Below, one piece after another: positions 23,609-34,347 of a stretch of DNA of 64,000 nucleotides (its first letter is position 1; every line of letters starts with the position of its first letter). This stretch comes from Hymenoscyphus infarciens (lineage: Eukaryota; Ascomycota; Leotiomycetes; Helotiales; Helotiaceae): assembly GCA_001414345.1 (NCBI GenBank), contig LLCB01000244.1, positions 1-64,000 of the forward strand, given 5' to 3'. Position numbers and translations under genes: made by a program. Below the pieces are notes generated by a model. That model was not told the origin of the DNA. It made no database searches and saw only the letters and a list, made by a program, of their open reading frames with translations.

Positions 23609-25345
23609 TTACTTGAGAGATTCTCCTAATCTCCCTCTACTCTTTGTCCTCTGGGACGCTAGAGCATTCCCAGCCTCTTTGGCTGCGAGTTCTTGCAACT
23701 CCCGAGCATCTTGAGCATCTCGTTCAATTAACCCCCGATCAATCTCTCCTTCTGAAACAGCTCTATGGGCCTCATCAAGAGCAGTTTGTTCATCCTCAGC
23801 TCTCAGCTGAACTTGAAATAATGCAGCATTGTTGAGCAAAAATTCCTCCCCTTCCGAGAGTTCCTGACCCTCGGTCATCTTTCGTTTCGCCCGTTTGTAA
23901 TCCCGCTCCCCGGGAGGTCTTCCTTTAAAGTATTTGCCGATAGCTTTCTCTTGCTTGTCAATAAGGCTACCTTCTGCTTCTTCCATGTCTCTCATTACCC
24001 TCTTCTCTTCCATAGTCCATACATTGTTTGGTATTTCTCGCGTCTCGCATAATGGGGTCATTCCTAATTCTCTGAAATGCAGTTTTTCACGCCACTCGTC
24101 TTCATCCTCATAAATTGGTAACCCCTGAGATTCTCGAAACGCCTCGTCTGAGATGTCAGCTTCGGGATCTTCCAGAATTATCGACTGGCGCCAAACATTT
24201 CTCCTATACCGATAAAGGAAATATCGACCCTCAACCGTTCTAATGTTTACCTCTCTCCTCCGAAGACGCTCCTCGATCTCGAATTTTTCTCTTGCCGACT
24301 TTGTCGCTTCCTCATCTGCCTTTCTCTCTGCCTTTCTCTCTACTTCTTGCCTTCGAAGCTCATCAGAATGAGTCTCTTTACCTTCAGCTATCCGAATTGC
24401 CCGCTCGCGTGCTTGTTGTAGCTTCCTGACTTTGCTTTGTTTATCTTGTGGTAAATCGGTGACTTCCCGTGACGGTCTTCGATCTCTAAAGCCACGTTTA
24501 GAAACGACCAACTTATCGTCATACTGATCGAGTTCATAATCCGGGTCCAATGCCTCTTCAGGTGTGAGAATTCCTTTCCAATAGGGGACTGGCTTCTTTC
24601 TGGGGTTTGATTTCATGGGCTTTTTAGCCACTGGTTCTGTCTCTAAATCCACTTTATCTAGCCCTTGTTCTTTCGCCTTTCCTTTCCCTTTTGGCTTTTT
24701 AGCCACTGGTTCTGTCGTTAAATCCACTATATCTAGCTCTTGTTCTTTCGACGTCTTTCTTTTCCCTTTTGGCCTTGAAGCCACTGGTTCTGTCGTTAAA
24801 TCCACTATATCTAGCTCTTGTTCTTTCGCCTTTCCTTTCCCTTTTGGCTTTTTAGCCACTGGTTCTGTCGTTAAATCCACTATATCTAGCTCTTGTTCTT
24901 TCGACGCCTTTCCTTTCCCTTTTGGCTTTTGCGGTTTTTTGGGCCCACGCACTGGCTTTGGCTTTGATTCTTCTGAACTCGACATCTCATTAGCCTTCAG
25001 CTTAATCACTGGTTTTCGCGGTCGCTTGTTTTTGGTTGCAGCTTTTGGTGTGGGTTTTTGTTGTTCCCCCGGTTCCGACTCTGGTTCTGGGGCTGGATCT
25101 TTTGGGGATAGTTGTTTGAGAGGTGTTTCCTTGTTCGGCTCCGGGTCTTGGGGAGCGGGAGCGGGAGAATTTCGTGAAGATCCGCCAGAGGAACTCTCTT
25201 CGTTTCTTCGATGTTGGTAACAACGTGTCTCTGGATCATCAGCTTCAACCTGAAATCTTCTTTTACACCGTCTTCCAGTGGTATTGTTTTTCTCGACACA
25301 CTGCCTGGAGGGGGTTTTGTTGCCTTTGCCCTTCTTAGGGGTCAT
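23609..25345 (-). CDS. Highly charged protein with tandem SIM-like repeats
   Basis: 578 codons as a single frame. Residues 16-45 hold a Cys/His pattern (C-x10-C...C-x2-H, with TGRRC) like a small zinc-binding domain. Residues 50-140 are Pro/Lys/Ser-rich and disordered. Residues 143-242 consist of four 25-26-residue repeats of the type KGKGKxxKEQELDIVDLTTEPVA. Three carry IVDLT next to acidic and Thr residues, at about residues 155, 180 and 206, which fits the SUMO-interacting motif consensus. The fourth has decayed to KVDLE. Residues 300-380 and 440-570 are Arg/Glu-rich and predicted coiled coil. A nuclear SUMO-binding scaffold is my inference. The frame probably continues by splicing at a GTAAGA donor overlapping the stop. 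Confidence 0.7.
   Translation of the reverse strand: MTPKKGKGNKTPSRQCVEKNNTTGRRCKRRFQVEADDPETRCYQHRRNEESSSGGSSRNSPAPAPQDPEPNKETPLKQLSPKDPAPEPESEPGEQQKPTPKAATKNKRPRKPVIKLKANEMSSSEESKPKPVRGPKKPQKPKGKGKASKEQELDIVDLTTEPVAKKPKGKGKAKEQELDIVDLTTEPVASRPKGKRKTSKEQELDIVDLTTEPVAKKPKGKGKAKEQGLDKVDLETEPVAKKPMKSNPRKKPVPYWKGILTPEEALDPDYELDQYDDKLVVSKRGFRDRRPSREVTDLPQDKQSKVRKLQQARERAIRIAEGKETHSDELRRQEVERKAERKADEEATKSAREKFEIEERLRRREVNIRTVEGRYFLYRYRRNVWRQSIILEDPEADISDEAFRESQGLPIYEDEDEWREKLHFRELGMTPLCETREIPNNVWTMEEKRVMRDMEEAEGSLIDKQEKAIGKYFKGRPPGERDYKRAKRKMTEGQELSEGEEFLLNNAALFQVQLRAEDEQTALDEAHRAVSEGEIDRGLIERDAQDARELQELAAKEAGNALASQRTKSRGRLGESLK
24615..24930 (-). repeat. In-gene tandem repeat, about 75-78 bp unit, four copies
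   Basis: Four consecutive units encode the SIM-like repeats. Unit length alternates (75 or 78 bp) through presence or absence of a Ser/Thr codon before KEQ. The copies differ little at DNA level, so the array is young or homogenised. The unit nearest the 3' end is the one with the degenerate motif. Confidence 0.8.
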
Positions 25346-25924
25346 TGATTTTACTGAAAGGAGTAGTAGAACCTAAGACGGGAGAAGGAAGTGAACAAAG
25401 TAAGGTAGTGTTTTTGGAAAAATGAAAGAATTTTACCGAGTGGCAAATTTCTCTCTTTGTTTCACAATTTGCTTATTTCCAAAAACGGATATTGATGGAA
25501 TGTCCTCATACTTTAAACAAAAAACCCAGATAAATCTTTTAACGCCGAAGACCGTTCGTGGATCGTGATGGGAAAGATCCATGCGACTGAAACCGGTGCC
25601 TCACCAAAACATACTGAGCACGCTATTATTTTGAGTGAGCTAATATTCTTCTAAGTAAGTTATCGACAACGAGTAGGCTACAACCATAGTTGCATCACAT
25701 GTGAAAGAAACCTCACATGACTTCAACACCTCTCATTTCCCCTCCCAATAAAAGTTCCAAGCTCAACTGGCCTCTTCGTGAGCTTACCTGTCTGGTTCCA
25801 ACACTTCTATGGCTCTCTCCTATAGAGTTCCAAAGGCCCTATAAGTCTTGAGCAACGCTCTCAAGGTGCCTGTGTAATAATTCTGGTGCAGTAAAGATAT
25901 GGCACTGCTATACACATACTCCCG
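25346..25924. other. Intergenic region between two minus-strand genes
   Basis: It contains the 5' flank of the SIM-repeat gene and the 3' flank of the esterase gene. No gene was seen. An AACGAGTAGGCTACAACC motif near 25,668 resembles the short repeats at 17.1-17.6 kb. Confidence 0.5.
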
Positions 25925-27019
25925 TCATCTATCACGACAAACCAGAACCTCTGGATCATCCAAGAAGGCAACCAAAGCTTCCAGTTCCTGTTCCGAATAC
26001 CAATGACCCAAACCTTCAACTTCTGTCCATGTAACCTTCAGTTTGCCTTCCTTTCCCACCTCCCTGGTGCCCCAAGGATTAGGAGGATGACAAGGGGGAT
26101 CCTTATATACGTAGTCCGATCCAAGTGCCAAAAAGACGTCCCTAGCCTGTATGCCCCACTCATACTTGACTTTCTCATCCGCCTTTCCATGCGCAAAGAA
26201 GAATCGGCCTTCAACATAGTCTGGAAACCTATCATCGGTTCCCAGCATACGCAAACAACGTGGAGCCCCAAGTATACCACGAACCGTATTGGCAACTCCC
26301 AAGCCCACTTTCTTTGAATATGTTTTCCAATCCTTTCCTTTAAGCTCACACTCTTCCATGGTCTTCAAAATCTGCTTCCGAAAAGGCAACCATCCACTCA
26401 AACAGCAATAACCATCAAGACCAAACCCGTCAACAATCACATCCTGCGTCAAGGCCATGATAAGTGTCATTGCAGCACCCTGAGAAAAGCCCCCAAGCGC
26501 AAGTTTCCCGTATATCTGCTTCTGGCCTATACCCAGTGGTTCGGACGGATAAGGGTCCATCAACCTCTCCCGTTCATATGCAATAAGCTCTTTCAAGAAA
26601 TCATAACTCTCCCGCATCCCAGTTGCACTCTCGTTCTCTCCAATCGTCCGATCGCTGAAGTCGTGGATATCGAACCAGGCATTCGTCAACTTGCCACCGA
26701 AGACAGTAGTTTCTCTCGGTTTGCCAGAGGGGAATACGAATCGTGTGTGGGGGAGAATTTGAGGGAGACTTGTCATGTAGGAACCGTTGAGGGTAGATTG
26801 GCCGACGGCGGGGAATCGAAAATTGAGGATGCTGGAGGCGAAGGAAGGGCCGTCGGTCGAAGTTCCGTGGAGGAGGATGAGTGTGGATTTATGTATTTTG
26901 TTGAGGGGACCAACGACATGCAGGTCTGGATAGTCTGGGAAACCTGGATGAGGTTCTAAGACGGCGACCTTATCCCACATGGTAGGGGTATCGAGTTCGA
27001 GGCCTCCTGTGGTAGCCAT
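25925..27019 (-). CDS. Serine carboxylesterase, phospholipase/thioesterase type
   Basis: 364 residues, no intron. This is an alpha/beta hydrolase of the carboxylesterase family that includes acyl-protein thioesterases. The oxyanion-hole segment LILLHGTSTDG lies at residues 47-57. The nucleophile elbow GGFSQGAA has Ser179. A plausible acid is Asp281 in AHGKADEKV, and the catalytic His is His339 in GLGHW. It is longer than typical thioesterases (about 230 residues) because of insertions, mainly around residues 60-90 and 210-265. No signal peptide, so probably cytosolic. The natural substrate is unknown. The start is the first ATG after an in-frame stop and gives a normal N-terminus. Confidence 0.85.
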   Translation of the reverse strand: MATTGGLELDTPTMWDKVAVLEPHPGFPDYPDLHVVGPLNKIHKSTLILLHGTSTDGPSFASSILNFRFPAVGQSTLNGSYMTSLPQILPHTRFVFPSGKPRETTVFGGKLTNAWFDIHDFSDRTIGENESATGMRESYDFLKELIAYERERLMDPYPSEPLGIGQKQIYGKLALGGFSQGAAMTLIMALTQDVIVDGFGLDGYCCLSGWLPFRKQILKTMEECELKGKDWKTYSKKVGLGVANTVRGILGAPRCLRMLGTDDRFPDYVEGRFFFAHGKADEKVKYEWGIQARDVFLALGSDYVYKDPPCHPPNPWGTREVGKEGKLKVTWTEVEGLGHWYSEQELEALVAFLDDPEVLVCRDR

Positions 27020-29187
27020 TTTGACTGATATTGATGGTCTTGTTTTTTGTTGTTGGTAAAATACAAGCAGATGCTCATGGACCTTTCGCCAGTATGTGTG
27101 AATGAGTGATGCTGGCCTTGGATGTTGACTTTATCAATGACTTCCCAGAACTTTCTTGGTACCTGTCTCCGGTTTCGGAGCTATCCATGCATAAGGCAGG
27201 TACGTGGGATATGAGTGGCTACTCATCGCTCCTCGTTCCAATTAGTCGTGAATTTTCTTGCTGCTGGAGTGTTCTTGCCAATTCAGTCGAGCTCGGCAAA
27301 AGTCTTTATAGAAGCGCCCGGTTCTGTCACCTGGCAATGGGAAATGCGAATTGCGCTGACTTTGCCGCCGAGGAACGATTGTTTCAGCTCCGGTGGAAGA
27401 ATGAGATTCTTATTTTGAGGATATACTTCAACGTTTGCTTTGTTAAGTAGTTCCGTCTGAGTTGGCTCACAAATGAAGACCTCTTTCCCGCTCATCACCC
27501 CGTGATTCCCCCTCAAAAACTACCTACCTTAAAAACAACAATTCAAAAGGAAAACTCACAAAACAGCTCACACTCAATGTTCTGTTTTGATTATATACTT
27601 CGCAGCCTTGCAGTGTCAAATCTTGGTGGCGCTTGAATCTTGAAAGTTGAACCTGGATGCCTTCCACCACCATCACCCACCCTCATTGCTGCCTTTATCT
27701 CTAACCCCGAAGAGGTTGATACGGGTGTAGACCGGCGTTCGTGCCTTCCATTCTGAGATCTCGTGGTGGTGCGCCGCGCGCGAAGTCGAAGTAAGAAGGA
27801 AGGAGCGACCATGACAGTGACTCTGATCATGGCGGGTCGAGACGAAACCCGTTCAAGGCTGTGGCATTCAAACCATCGCTCATCACATGCATTTCTCCAA
27901 TTGCCACTCCTACTTTGTCCAAAACCCCAGTGGTGTTACTCCCACTCATCGTTTTCTCCTCTCACCTTTTAACTCGGTCGTCGATATCTCTCACAACCTG
28001 CCACATACACCCCAAAACCTAACCTCATACCTCACATCGCCTGCCCCCTCTCTTTAAAACCCCTTGCTTCCTCCAACACCCATTGCCCAAAGAAAAAACC
28101 CTGGAGAAAATTTAGCGAGATCTGGAAAAGCTTTTTGTGTAGTGATACTGGTGGACTCAAGAACTTGATAACAGTAGAATTTTGTTGGATTTTGTGACCT
28201 GACATAGTCATGCCTGAGGGAGCGTTGGTGAGTTAGCCAATTGTTTCGCACTTGTAGCAAAATAACAGGTAAAAACTTACTACTCTCCGACCAAATCCCC
28301 AGAGAATGGTGTAATTTTCAAGGTGAACAAGTTGAATAGAGGCCGGGCAGTTGAAATTCCCCAGAGATTAAAATTCAAATCCCCCAGGCATGTTCCCACG
28401 CTTCCACAAGCAAGCTTATCTCATCCGCTCATCAATAACCTCCTGCCAACATTCAATCCCTTCCAATCCATTCCAATCCTGTCAAGCATCCCCTCCGCCC
28501 AGTCTATCATCTCATACGCGGCCTTCTCCCCTTCTATCGCAGTCTTCACAGCACAGCTATAATAGCCACAAAAATATAACCTACACAGCGGACAACAAAG
28601 GTTTCTGGCAAAGAAACAGAATAAAGCGCCAAGTATTTTAGGCTTCTCCATGATTGCGTGAAGTGATTTTGATCTCGGTAGGATAATTCAAGATGGGTTT
28701 GATCGATTTGTTGTTCTTAAATAAAATTTTGAGATTGTAGACTTTAGAGGGAGGTTTTCTGGGAGTGTAACGAGTGTTTGAAACTAGGAAACTGGAAGAT
28801 CCAGCCTAGTAGGTAGGGTAGTTGGTACCGATCTATCGTACTGAAAGATCCTTTAATACCACCCCGAGCTCAAAATTAGGAGTGTGGGAGAGTTTTTCTG
28901 GTAGCTAGACTAGTCAGTAACGTTTACTAAAAGAGCACTAGCTGTAGCTGATATATCAGTGACATAAGACGAAAAACACAGGAAAGTGTCTTGAAAAAAA
29001 AAATGGAATTTGAAACAGAGGGGAGGTGATTGGTATAGTAAGATCGCCTAGGAACAAACAATACCACAGCAAATAATAAGCGACGAGCTTAAGCTCAACT
29101 CACAACCCATATTTCTCGTCCAAGGAAGTTCAAAAACATCACTCGCAACCCCCAAGCACCAATCCTCTCCCTATCCATTTGATGACC
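27020..29187. other. 2.2-kb stretch without a confident gene
   Basis: Several short frames occur. The most protein-like is on the minus strand at 27,283-27,516 (KEVFICEPTQTELLNKANVE), but it has no homology I recognise. From about 27,950 to 28,210 the sequence is C/T-rich like a fungal promoter and leader on the plus strand, ending in ATGCCTGAGGGAGCGTTG followed by a GTGAGT donor-like site at about 28,229. No continuing exon was found, so this may be a promoter left without its gene. Confidence 0.4.
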
Positions 29188-29703
29188 TCACCCTCTCCAA
29201 CCCCCAAGTCTCCAACAACCTCCATCCTCAATCCGTCCTTCAACTCCCTCTTCATTCTCTTCGTCATCTTCTTCCTCTTCTTCCTCATCCCCCAGGAGTA
29301 CACCAAGGTATTGAACCAGAACCTCCGCCCACCAAATCAGCATATCAAAAAACCAATACACAGCCCCTCTCCCCTCCAAAAACCTTTCCACCTCCCACTT
29401 GATCATCAAGCCCACATGTAGAAAAAAAATAAGGACCCCCCTGGTAATATAGAGAGTGGGGTTTTCATCTGGATTTCGACGCCGAGCAGTCGTTTCCTGC
29501 CATTCCAAGTCGCATACTACCGTTAAAAATGTGCAGAGGAGAGGGATGGCATACTTTATTGTGAAGCTGGCGAATCCTGGGTCGAATCCTGGCTCGGAAT
29601 CACGGGCGAAGAAAGGGTCGACGAGTTCTGGGTCGAATCCCAGGAAAGGCTCAAAATCCGGGTCTAGTTCAAGGTTCTGTTCTTGGTCGAGTTCTGGGTC
29701 CAT
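29188..29703 (-). CDS. Small three-helix membrane protein, paralog 1
   Basis: 171 residues starting at ATG 29,703. The N-terminus (about 1-45) is acidic and Asp/Pro/Phe-rich. Three hydrophobic segments follow, near residues 48-66 (FTIKYAIPLLCTFLTVV), 86-104 (YITRGVLIFFLHVGLMI) and 116-136 (FFDMLIWWAEVLVQYLGVLL). The tail contains a run of about 15 Glu/Asp residues. I do not recognise the family. Layout and spacing of the three helices match the gene at 30,274, and a partial third copy lies at 30,784. Confidence 0.6.
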   Translation of the reverse strand: MDPELDQEQNLELDPDFEPFLGFDPELVDPFFARDSEPGFDPGFASFTIKYAIPLLCTFLTVVCDLEWQETTARRRNPDENPTLYITRGVLIFFLHVGLMIKWEVERFLEGRGAVYWFFDMLIWWAEVLVQYLGVLLGDEEEEEEDDEENEEGVEGRIEDGGCWRLGGWRG

Positions 29704-30273
29704 GGTTGAGTGATGTGCTTGATTGGCTTCGACTTGAGCGATTTTCGAAATTGGTTTGATTTTGGGGATCTTCGGAGAATGGTAATAAGAGAAAGTGGCT
29801 TTTGTGTTTATATCTAAGGAAATAATGAAAAGACTTTGTCGCGTTGTTTGAATATTATCCTAAGTGTAGGCTTCAGAATGTGTATGGAGGATTTTAAGAT
29901 GGATTTATGTTGGCGGTGTTGAAAATTGGGAAAGCGGTGATGGCGCAGTGAATGGGGTATTGATATTTTGGGAATTTAGAAAGTGAATTTGCCATGTATT
30001 TGGAAAATGGAAGGCCACTCTTAGAGGGTACATTATGATGTTATGATGGCCCCTAACTAGCTAGTCAGCGAAAGAAGCGGGTGGAAGCTAAGTATAAGTA
30101 GTGAATAATGAATACCCCACGAAACATTTATTGACCTTACGCCATGGATAATGAGACTGATAATTGTCAGAATAAGAAAAGGTATTTACTCGCGGCAGAA
30201 AGAGAGCCCGGGAATTTAATAAAAAATGCTCAACTCTTTTGCCAGGTTCCAGCATCCCCTTTCCAACAGCTGT

Positions 30274-30588
30274 TCAATCATCCACAAAGCCCTCTTCAAA
30301 AACCCCTAATAGCTGTATAATAAACCCCCACGCCCCTGCCACAACCAGGAACACGAACCCCCCTATAACATCCACCCCTCTCCCCCCTCCCCCAAGCACC
30401 ATCCATCCACCCGCCACACCATCCGACCACCCGTAGAGAAAGCTCGAAATGCCCCAAAACAGGATAACTTTGATAACAAGGATGGTATCTAGATCCATAA
30501 TTGGCTGAAACCGGGGAAGGGCGAAGAGGAAGATCCCAATCCCAAGGGGAATGATGTTTTTGATGAGAAGAAAGGTTGGTGAGTCCAT
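30274..30588 (-). CDS. Small membrane protein, paralog 2
   Basis: 104 residues from ATG 30,588. Hydrophobic segments: FLLIKNIIPLGIGIFLFAL (about residues 5-23), ILVIKVILFWGISSFLYGW (about 34-52) and GGFVFLVVAGAWGFIIQLLG (about 76-95), with a Gly-rich loop between the second and third. Segment order and positions such as I-K-x-x-IPL and the third-helix end (LLGV followed by acidic residues) parallel the 29,188 gene, which suggests tandem duplication. It lacks the long acidic ends of paralog 1. The frame stops near 30,274, but a spliced C-terminus cannot be excluded. Confidence 0.5.
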   Translation of the reverse strand: MDSPTFLLIKNIIPLGIGIFLFALPRFQPIMDLDTILVIKVILFWGISSFLYGWSDGVAGGWMVLGGGGRGVDVIGGFVFLVVAGAWGFIIQLLGVFEEGFVDD

Positions 30589-30783
30589 GATTGACTGATG
30601 GTGTTTCAAGGAGAGAGAGAGAGCAGACGTGGTTTTGTGATTTAAAAAAGAAGATGATAGGAAAAGGCCAAGGGGTGGAGTAATTTAAGAAGGAAGTACG
30701 CTTAGTACAGGTGAACTACGCGAAGTGTTCCCCTTCTAGTTTTGATATCACAATCGGTAATAGGTTAGCGCTAACCTAGCAGT

Positions 30784-31002
30784 TTACAGCGAAAGAACCA
30801 GCTCAAACCCAATAGAAGAAACAACAAAATAAAAGTCCTCCGATGAATTTCTAACAAAGAATTTACATAGTTTTTCTAGCAAGTAGGATAAATTAATAGC
30901 TAGAAAAAAGGGTAAGCCGAGAATCGTATTAGAAAAAGGGATACTCTCGGGATGGAGACGAAAAATAGCCCGTTGTTCCCAACTTTTAGTACCATTGGAC
31001 AA
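30784..31002 (-). pseudogene. Probable third copy of the membrane-protein family, truncated
   Basis: An open minus-strand stretch without an ATG at its start. It contains NTILGLPFFLAINLSYLLEK and then DFYFVVSSIGFELVLSL, corresponding to helices two and three of the 29,188 protein. It lies at the edge of the RIP block and is TA-rich, as expected if RIP spread into a duplicated gene. Similarity is by eye and moderate. Confidence 0.4.
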
Positions 31003-31316
31003 TATCCAAATAATTTAGAACGATTGAATTTGATTGAAGTAGTAAAGGGAGGAGTAGATCGTTAGAGTAAGGAATTACTTAATAATATTTAAGGTAAAGA
31101 TTCATGCTAACAGCTAAGTATACTAGGTTTAATGTCTGAATTGTTTACGTGGCTAGAGGGATAGATAGTACTTACAATTCTTTAAAGAAAGAACCAGTAG
31201 AAATAAGTAGCGGAAGTAGTAATTGATGCCTCTCTGACAAATAAGTAAAGAAATCAGTGTATATTTAGTAAGGAGTAAGAGAAATATAAGCAGTCTCGTA
31301 TATTATGCGATGATAT

Positions 31317-31507
31317 TGTGACAGTCCTAGTCACATACGTCACTCACGTGACCAGGTTAGCCCGAGGCTTTACCGAGGCTTCACTTAATATATATAAATA
31401 AAGCTAGAGTACCTATACTCTTCGCTTTTCTCTTTAGTTTAGTTTTTCTTAATACTAGGTACTATTCTATAAGTACTCTCTTTATATATTTATAGAGGAC
31501 TATTATA
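31317..31507 (+). repeat. 5' LTR of the chromovirus
   Basis: It begins TGTGACAGTCC and ends GGACTATTATA. It keeps more CA and CG in its first 60 bp (for example CACATACGTCACTCACGTGA) than the 3' LTR, where the same positions read TATATATATTACTTATATAA. Confidence 0.92.
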
Positions 31508-33987
31508 CTAAAACTAAACTCTCTCTCTTTACCTAAGAAGGCTTTTACTAATATCTTAATAATAATATATATATTTACTTATATTAAATCTACTAAATTC
31601 ACTATCCTTCTCTATAAAGTCTAATCTATTTACGTTAAGTAGTAAGGTCTAGCGTTCTTCTATTAGCTATGTCGAGTTCTTTAAAAGTAACCTATTAACT
31701 TAAGAACTATTCTACTCTACTTTAGAGTTAGTAGAGCTAATCCCTCTTCCCTCTTCTATTAACGTTATATTCTAATCTAGCTTAAGAACTCGACCTAAAA
31801 AAATATATATACTAGCTATTACTATACTACTACTACTACCTCCTCCTACTAAGGCAACTACTAGTTCCTTATAGTATAAGATCTCTAAACTACCTCTATC
31901 TAACTCTACCTTATAATAAATCCTTAAAGTAATAACCTTATTAATAAGTAAAGTTTATAAACTTAAAGTAAATACTTTAAATATAGCTAGTATATCTTAT
32001 TAATATACCTCTATTTAGCTATAAACTCTTGATATAACTCGTTCCTCTTCTACAGTTCTATTATCTAAGAAGATAAGTAAGATAGCTAATCCTTACTAAT
32101 TTACTATAGAAGACGAATTTACCTATATAATCTAGGAAACTAAAATTATAGTAAAGTTGTCTATTAATACTAACTACTTTAAGTCTAAAGAAGTAAGGAT
32201 AAATTTAATTTTCTACTATACTTTTAGAAAAGCCTAAAACTATATTTACCTAAGATATAAGTTTAATACTATTAACTAGTTTAATAACTATAAAGAGATA
32301 TTAACTTACCTTTAAAACATTGCTATTAGCTCTTACTTATACTAAGAAGCTTATATCTAATACTAAGACCTTATTATATTAAAGATAAAAACTTTCTATA
32401 ACTTCTATACTAAGTTTTAACAACTTATAAATAAAGCTAAAGTTCTCTTATAAGACTAAGTAGAAGACTTATAAAATAAGTTAACCCTTATATTATACTA
32501 ATCTCTTATTATTACTAAGTTCTAAGCTAAGAGAGACATAAACTCCTTTTATAATCTTATAAGTAGTATTAATAGTAACCTCTAAAATCTCGCTTCTTAA
32601 AGAGTATAAGTAACGAACTTTCCTTCTACTTTAAACCTATATACGCCTACTCCTACGCCTACTAGCCCTTCTTCCTTTATAGTCCCTTTTATCCCTCTTA
32701 AACGCTCTAATACTCCTACTATAAATATCTACTTAACTCTAGGACTATTAGATAGGTGCTTTAACTATAGTAAGCCTAGTTATTATATTAAGGATTATCT
32801 AAAACTAAGGATATATAGGGTTAACTTTAAAGAGCTTAAAAGAAAAGACACTAGCTTAGAGTTAAGAAACGAAGAAGCCTAAGAGAAGACTCCTTCTTAG
32901 GTAAATATAGGATTAATCTCTCTAAGATTAATCTATAGTTATTAATTAGTAGAAAAGCGTTTACTTTACCTAATATAATAACTATTAATAGATTTAGTAT
33001 ATAAACTACTACCTTTAGTAACCTTAGAGTAAATACCTTTTCTTTTATAAATATATAACTCGGTTATAACCTTATAAAGTTCTATAGTTTAAAGACTAAA
33101 AGACTTCTTACCTCTATTAAGATTTATAGATATAATAGAGAAATCGAAGGTAAAGCTATATACTATCTCCTTTTAAATTATATCTTAGATAGTTATAAAT
33201 TCTTTAATATACTATTTATCCTCTTAGACTTAGGTTTATATAATATTATCCTTAGCTAGAGGTTCTTTAAGTACTTTTATATTAATATTAATATAACTTA
33301 TTAGAAACTACTCTAGTCTAATAACCTTAAGTCTTACTTTTCTACTTAATAGCTAACTCCTCTCTCTTAAGACGCTATATAACTAAAAAACTCTATACTC
33401 TCTTACTAAGATAACGCTAATACTTATAACTAAGCTATAGAAATAGACGAATAGTATTAATAAGGTAGAAGGCTCTTAGAGCCTATAGATTACCTTAAAA
33501 TCAATACTATAACCTTAGCTAGTTATACCTCGACTATATATAGTAGAGGAGGCTATAAGTCCTTAATATAAGTAAAATACTAGGTTATAAAAAAAGAACT
33601 TAAAAGCGTTATAAAGAAAGTACTTACCCTAGTATATCGTTAGAAACCCTTTATCTTAAAGAAGTTAGACTCTATTATTAATATTTTAGCTATTTTAGCT
33701 ATAGGAATATATTATTACTTACTCTAAGAGGATAGTAAGATATTTACTATAAGTATATATAAAATTAACACTATTATAGCTAATTAAGAACTAGATATAG
33801 CTCCTAATATTACTCTTTCTAATAAGTACTAAGACTTTAAAGAGGTATTTTCTAAGGCTACCTTAGACACTCTTCTACCTTACTAATACTATAACTATAA
33901 GATTAATCTTAAAGGTCTAAATACTCTTAGATATTCCTCTCTATATAAGATATCTATAGAAGAGTTATTAGCTATAAAGGAATATAT

Positions 33988-34347
33988 TATAATAGCACGA
34001 AATACATACAACTATAGTAGAGGCATATGAGAGTGCGTATAACAGAATGACGTATATAGATACTAGGCTCTAATATAGAAGAAAAGGCTAAACTAGCCTT
34101 TTCTAACTCTAGGAGAGTAGGCTGCTATATATAAGAGGTTTAGATAATAAAAAGAGGTACGAAACTAAACAACGACATACGTCGGCTAATACAAAAGCCG
34201 AACCCTACGAAGTACGTCCGAAAGCCCGGACGTACGTAACCTTCCTAAATTAGACAATATAAAACAACAACTGCCGAAAGCTAATATATACGGCATATAC
34301 CACGTAATATCGGCTATCTAGGATAGCCTAGATAACAGGCTATTATA
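33988..34347 (+). repeat. Solo LTR, family A, inserted in the RT region
   Basis: 360 bp from TATAATAGCACGAAAT to GGCTATTATA, with target duplication TATAT (33,983-33,987; 34,348-34,352). Removing it restores the RT motif KEYI|LENLYKGFI of the host element. It is the clearest solo copy of the family also seen at 2,754, 9,025, 61,548, 61,885 and 63,690. Confidence 0.9.

Noticed and set aside
24615..25220. 201-codon plus-strand frame rich in Ser/Phe/Gly repeats
   Set aside because: It is the antisense of the SIM-repeat coding array; the minus strand gives a coherent 578-codon protein.
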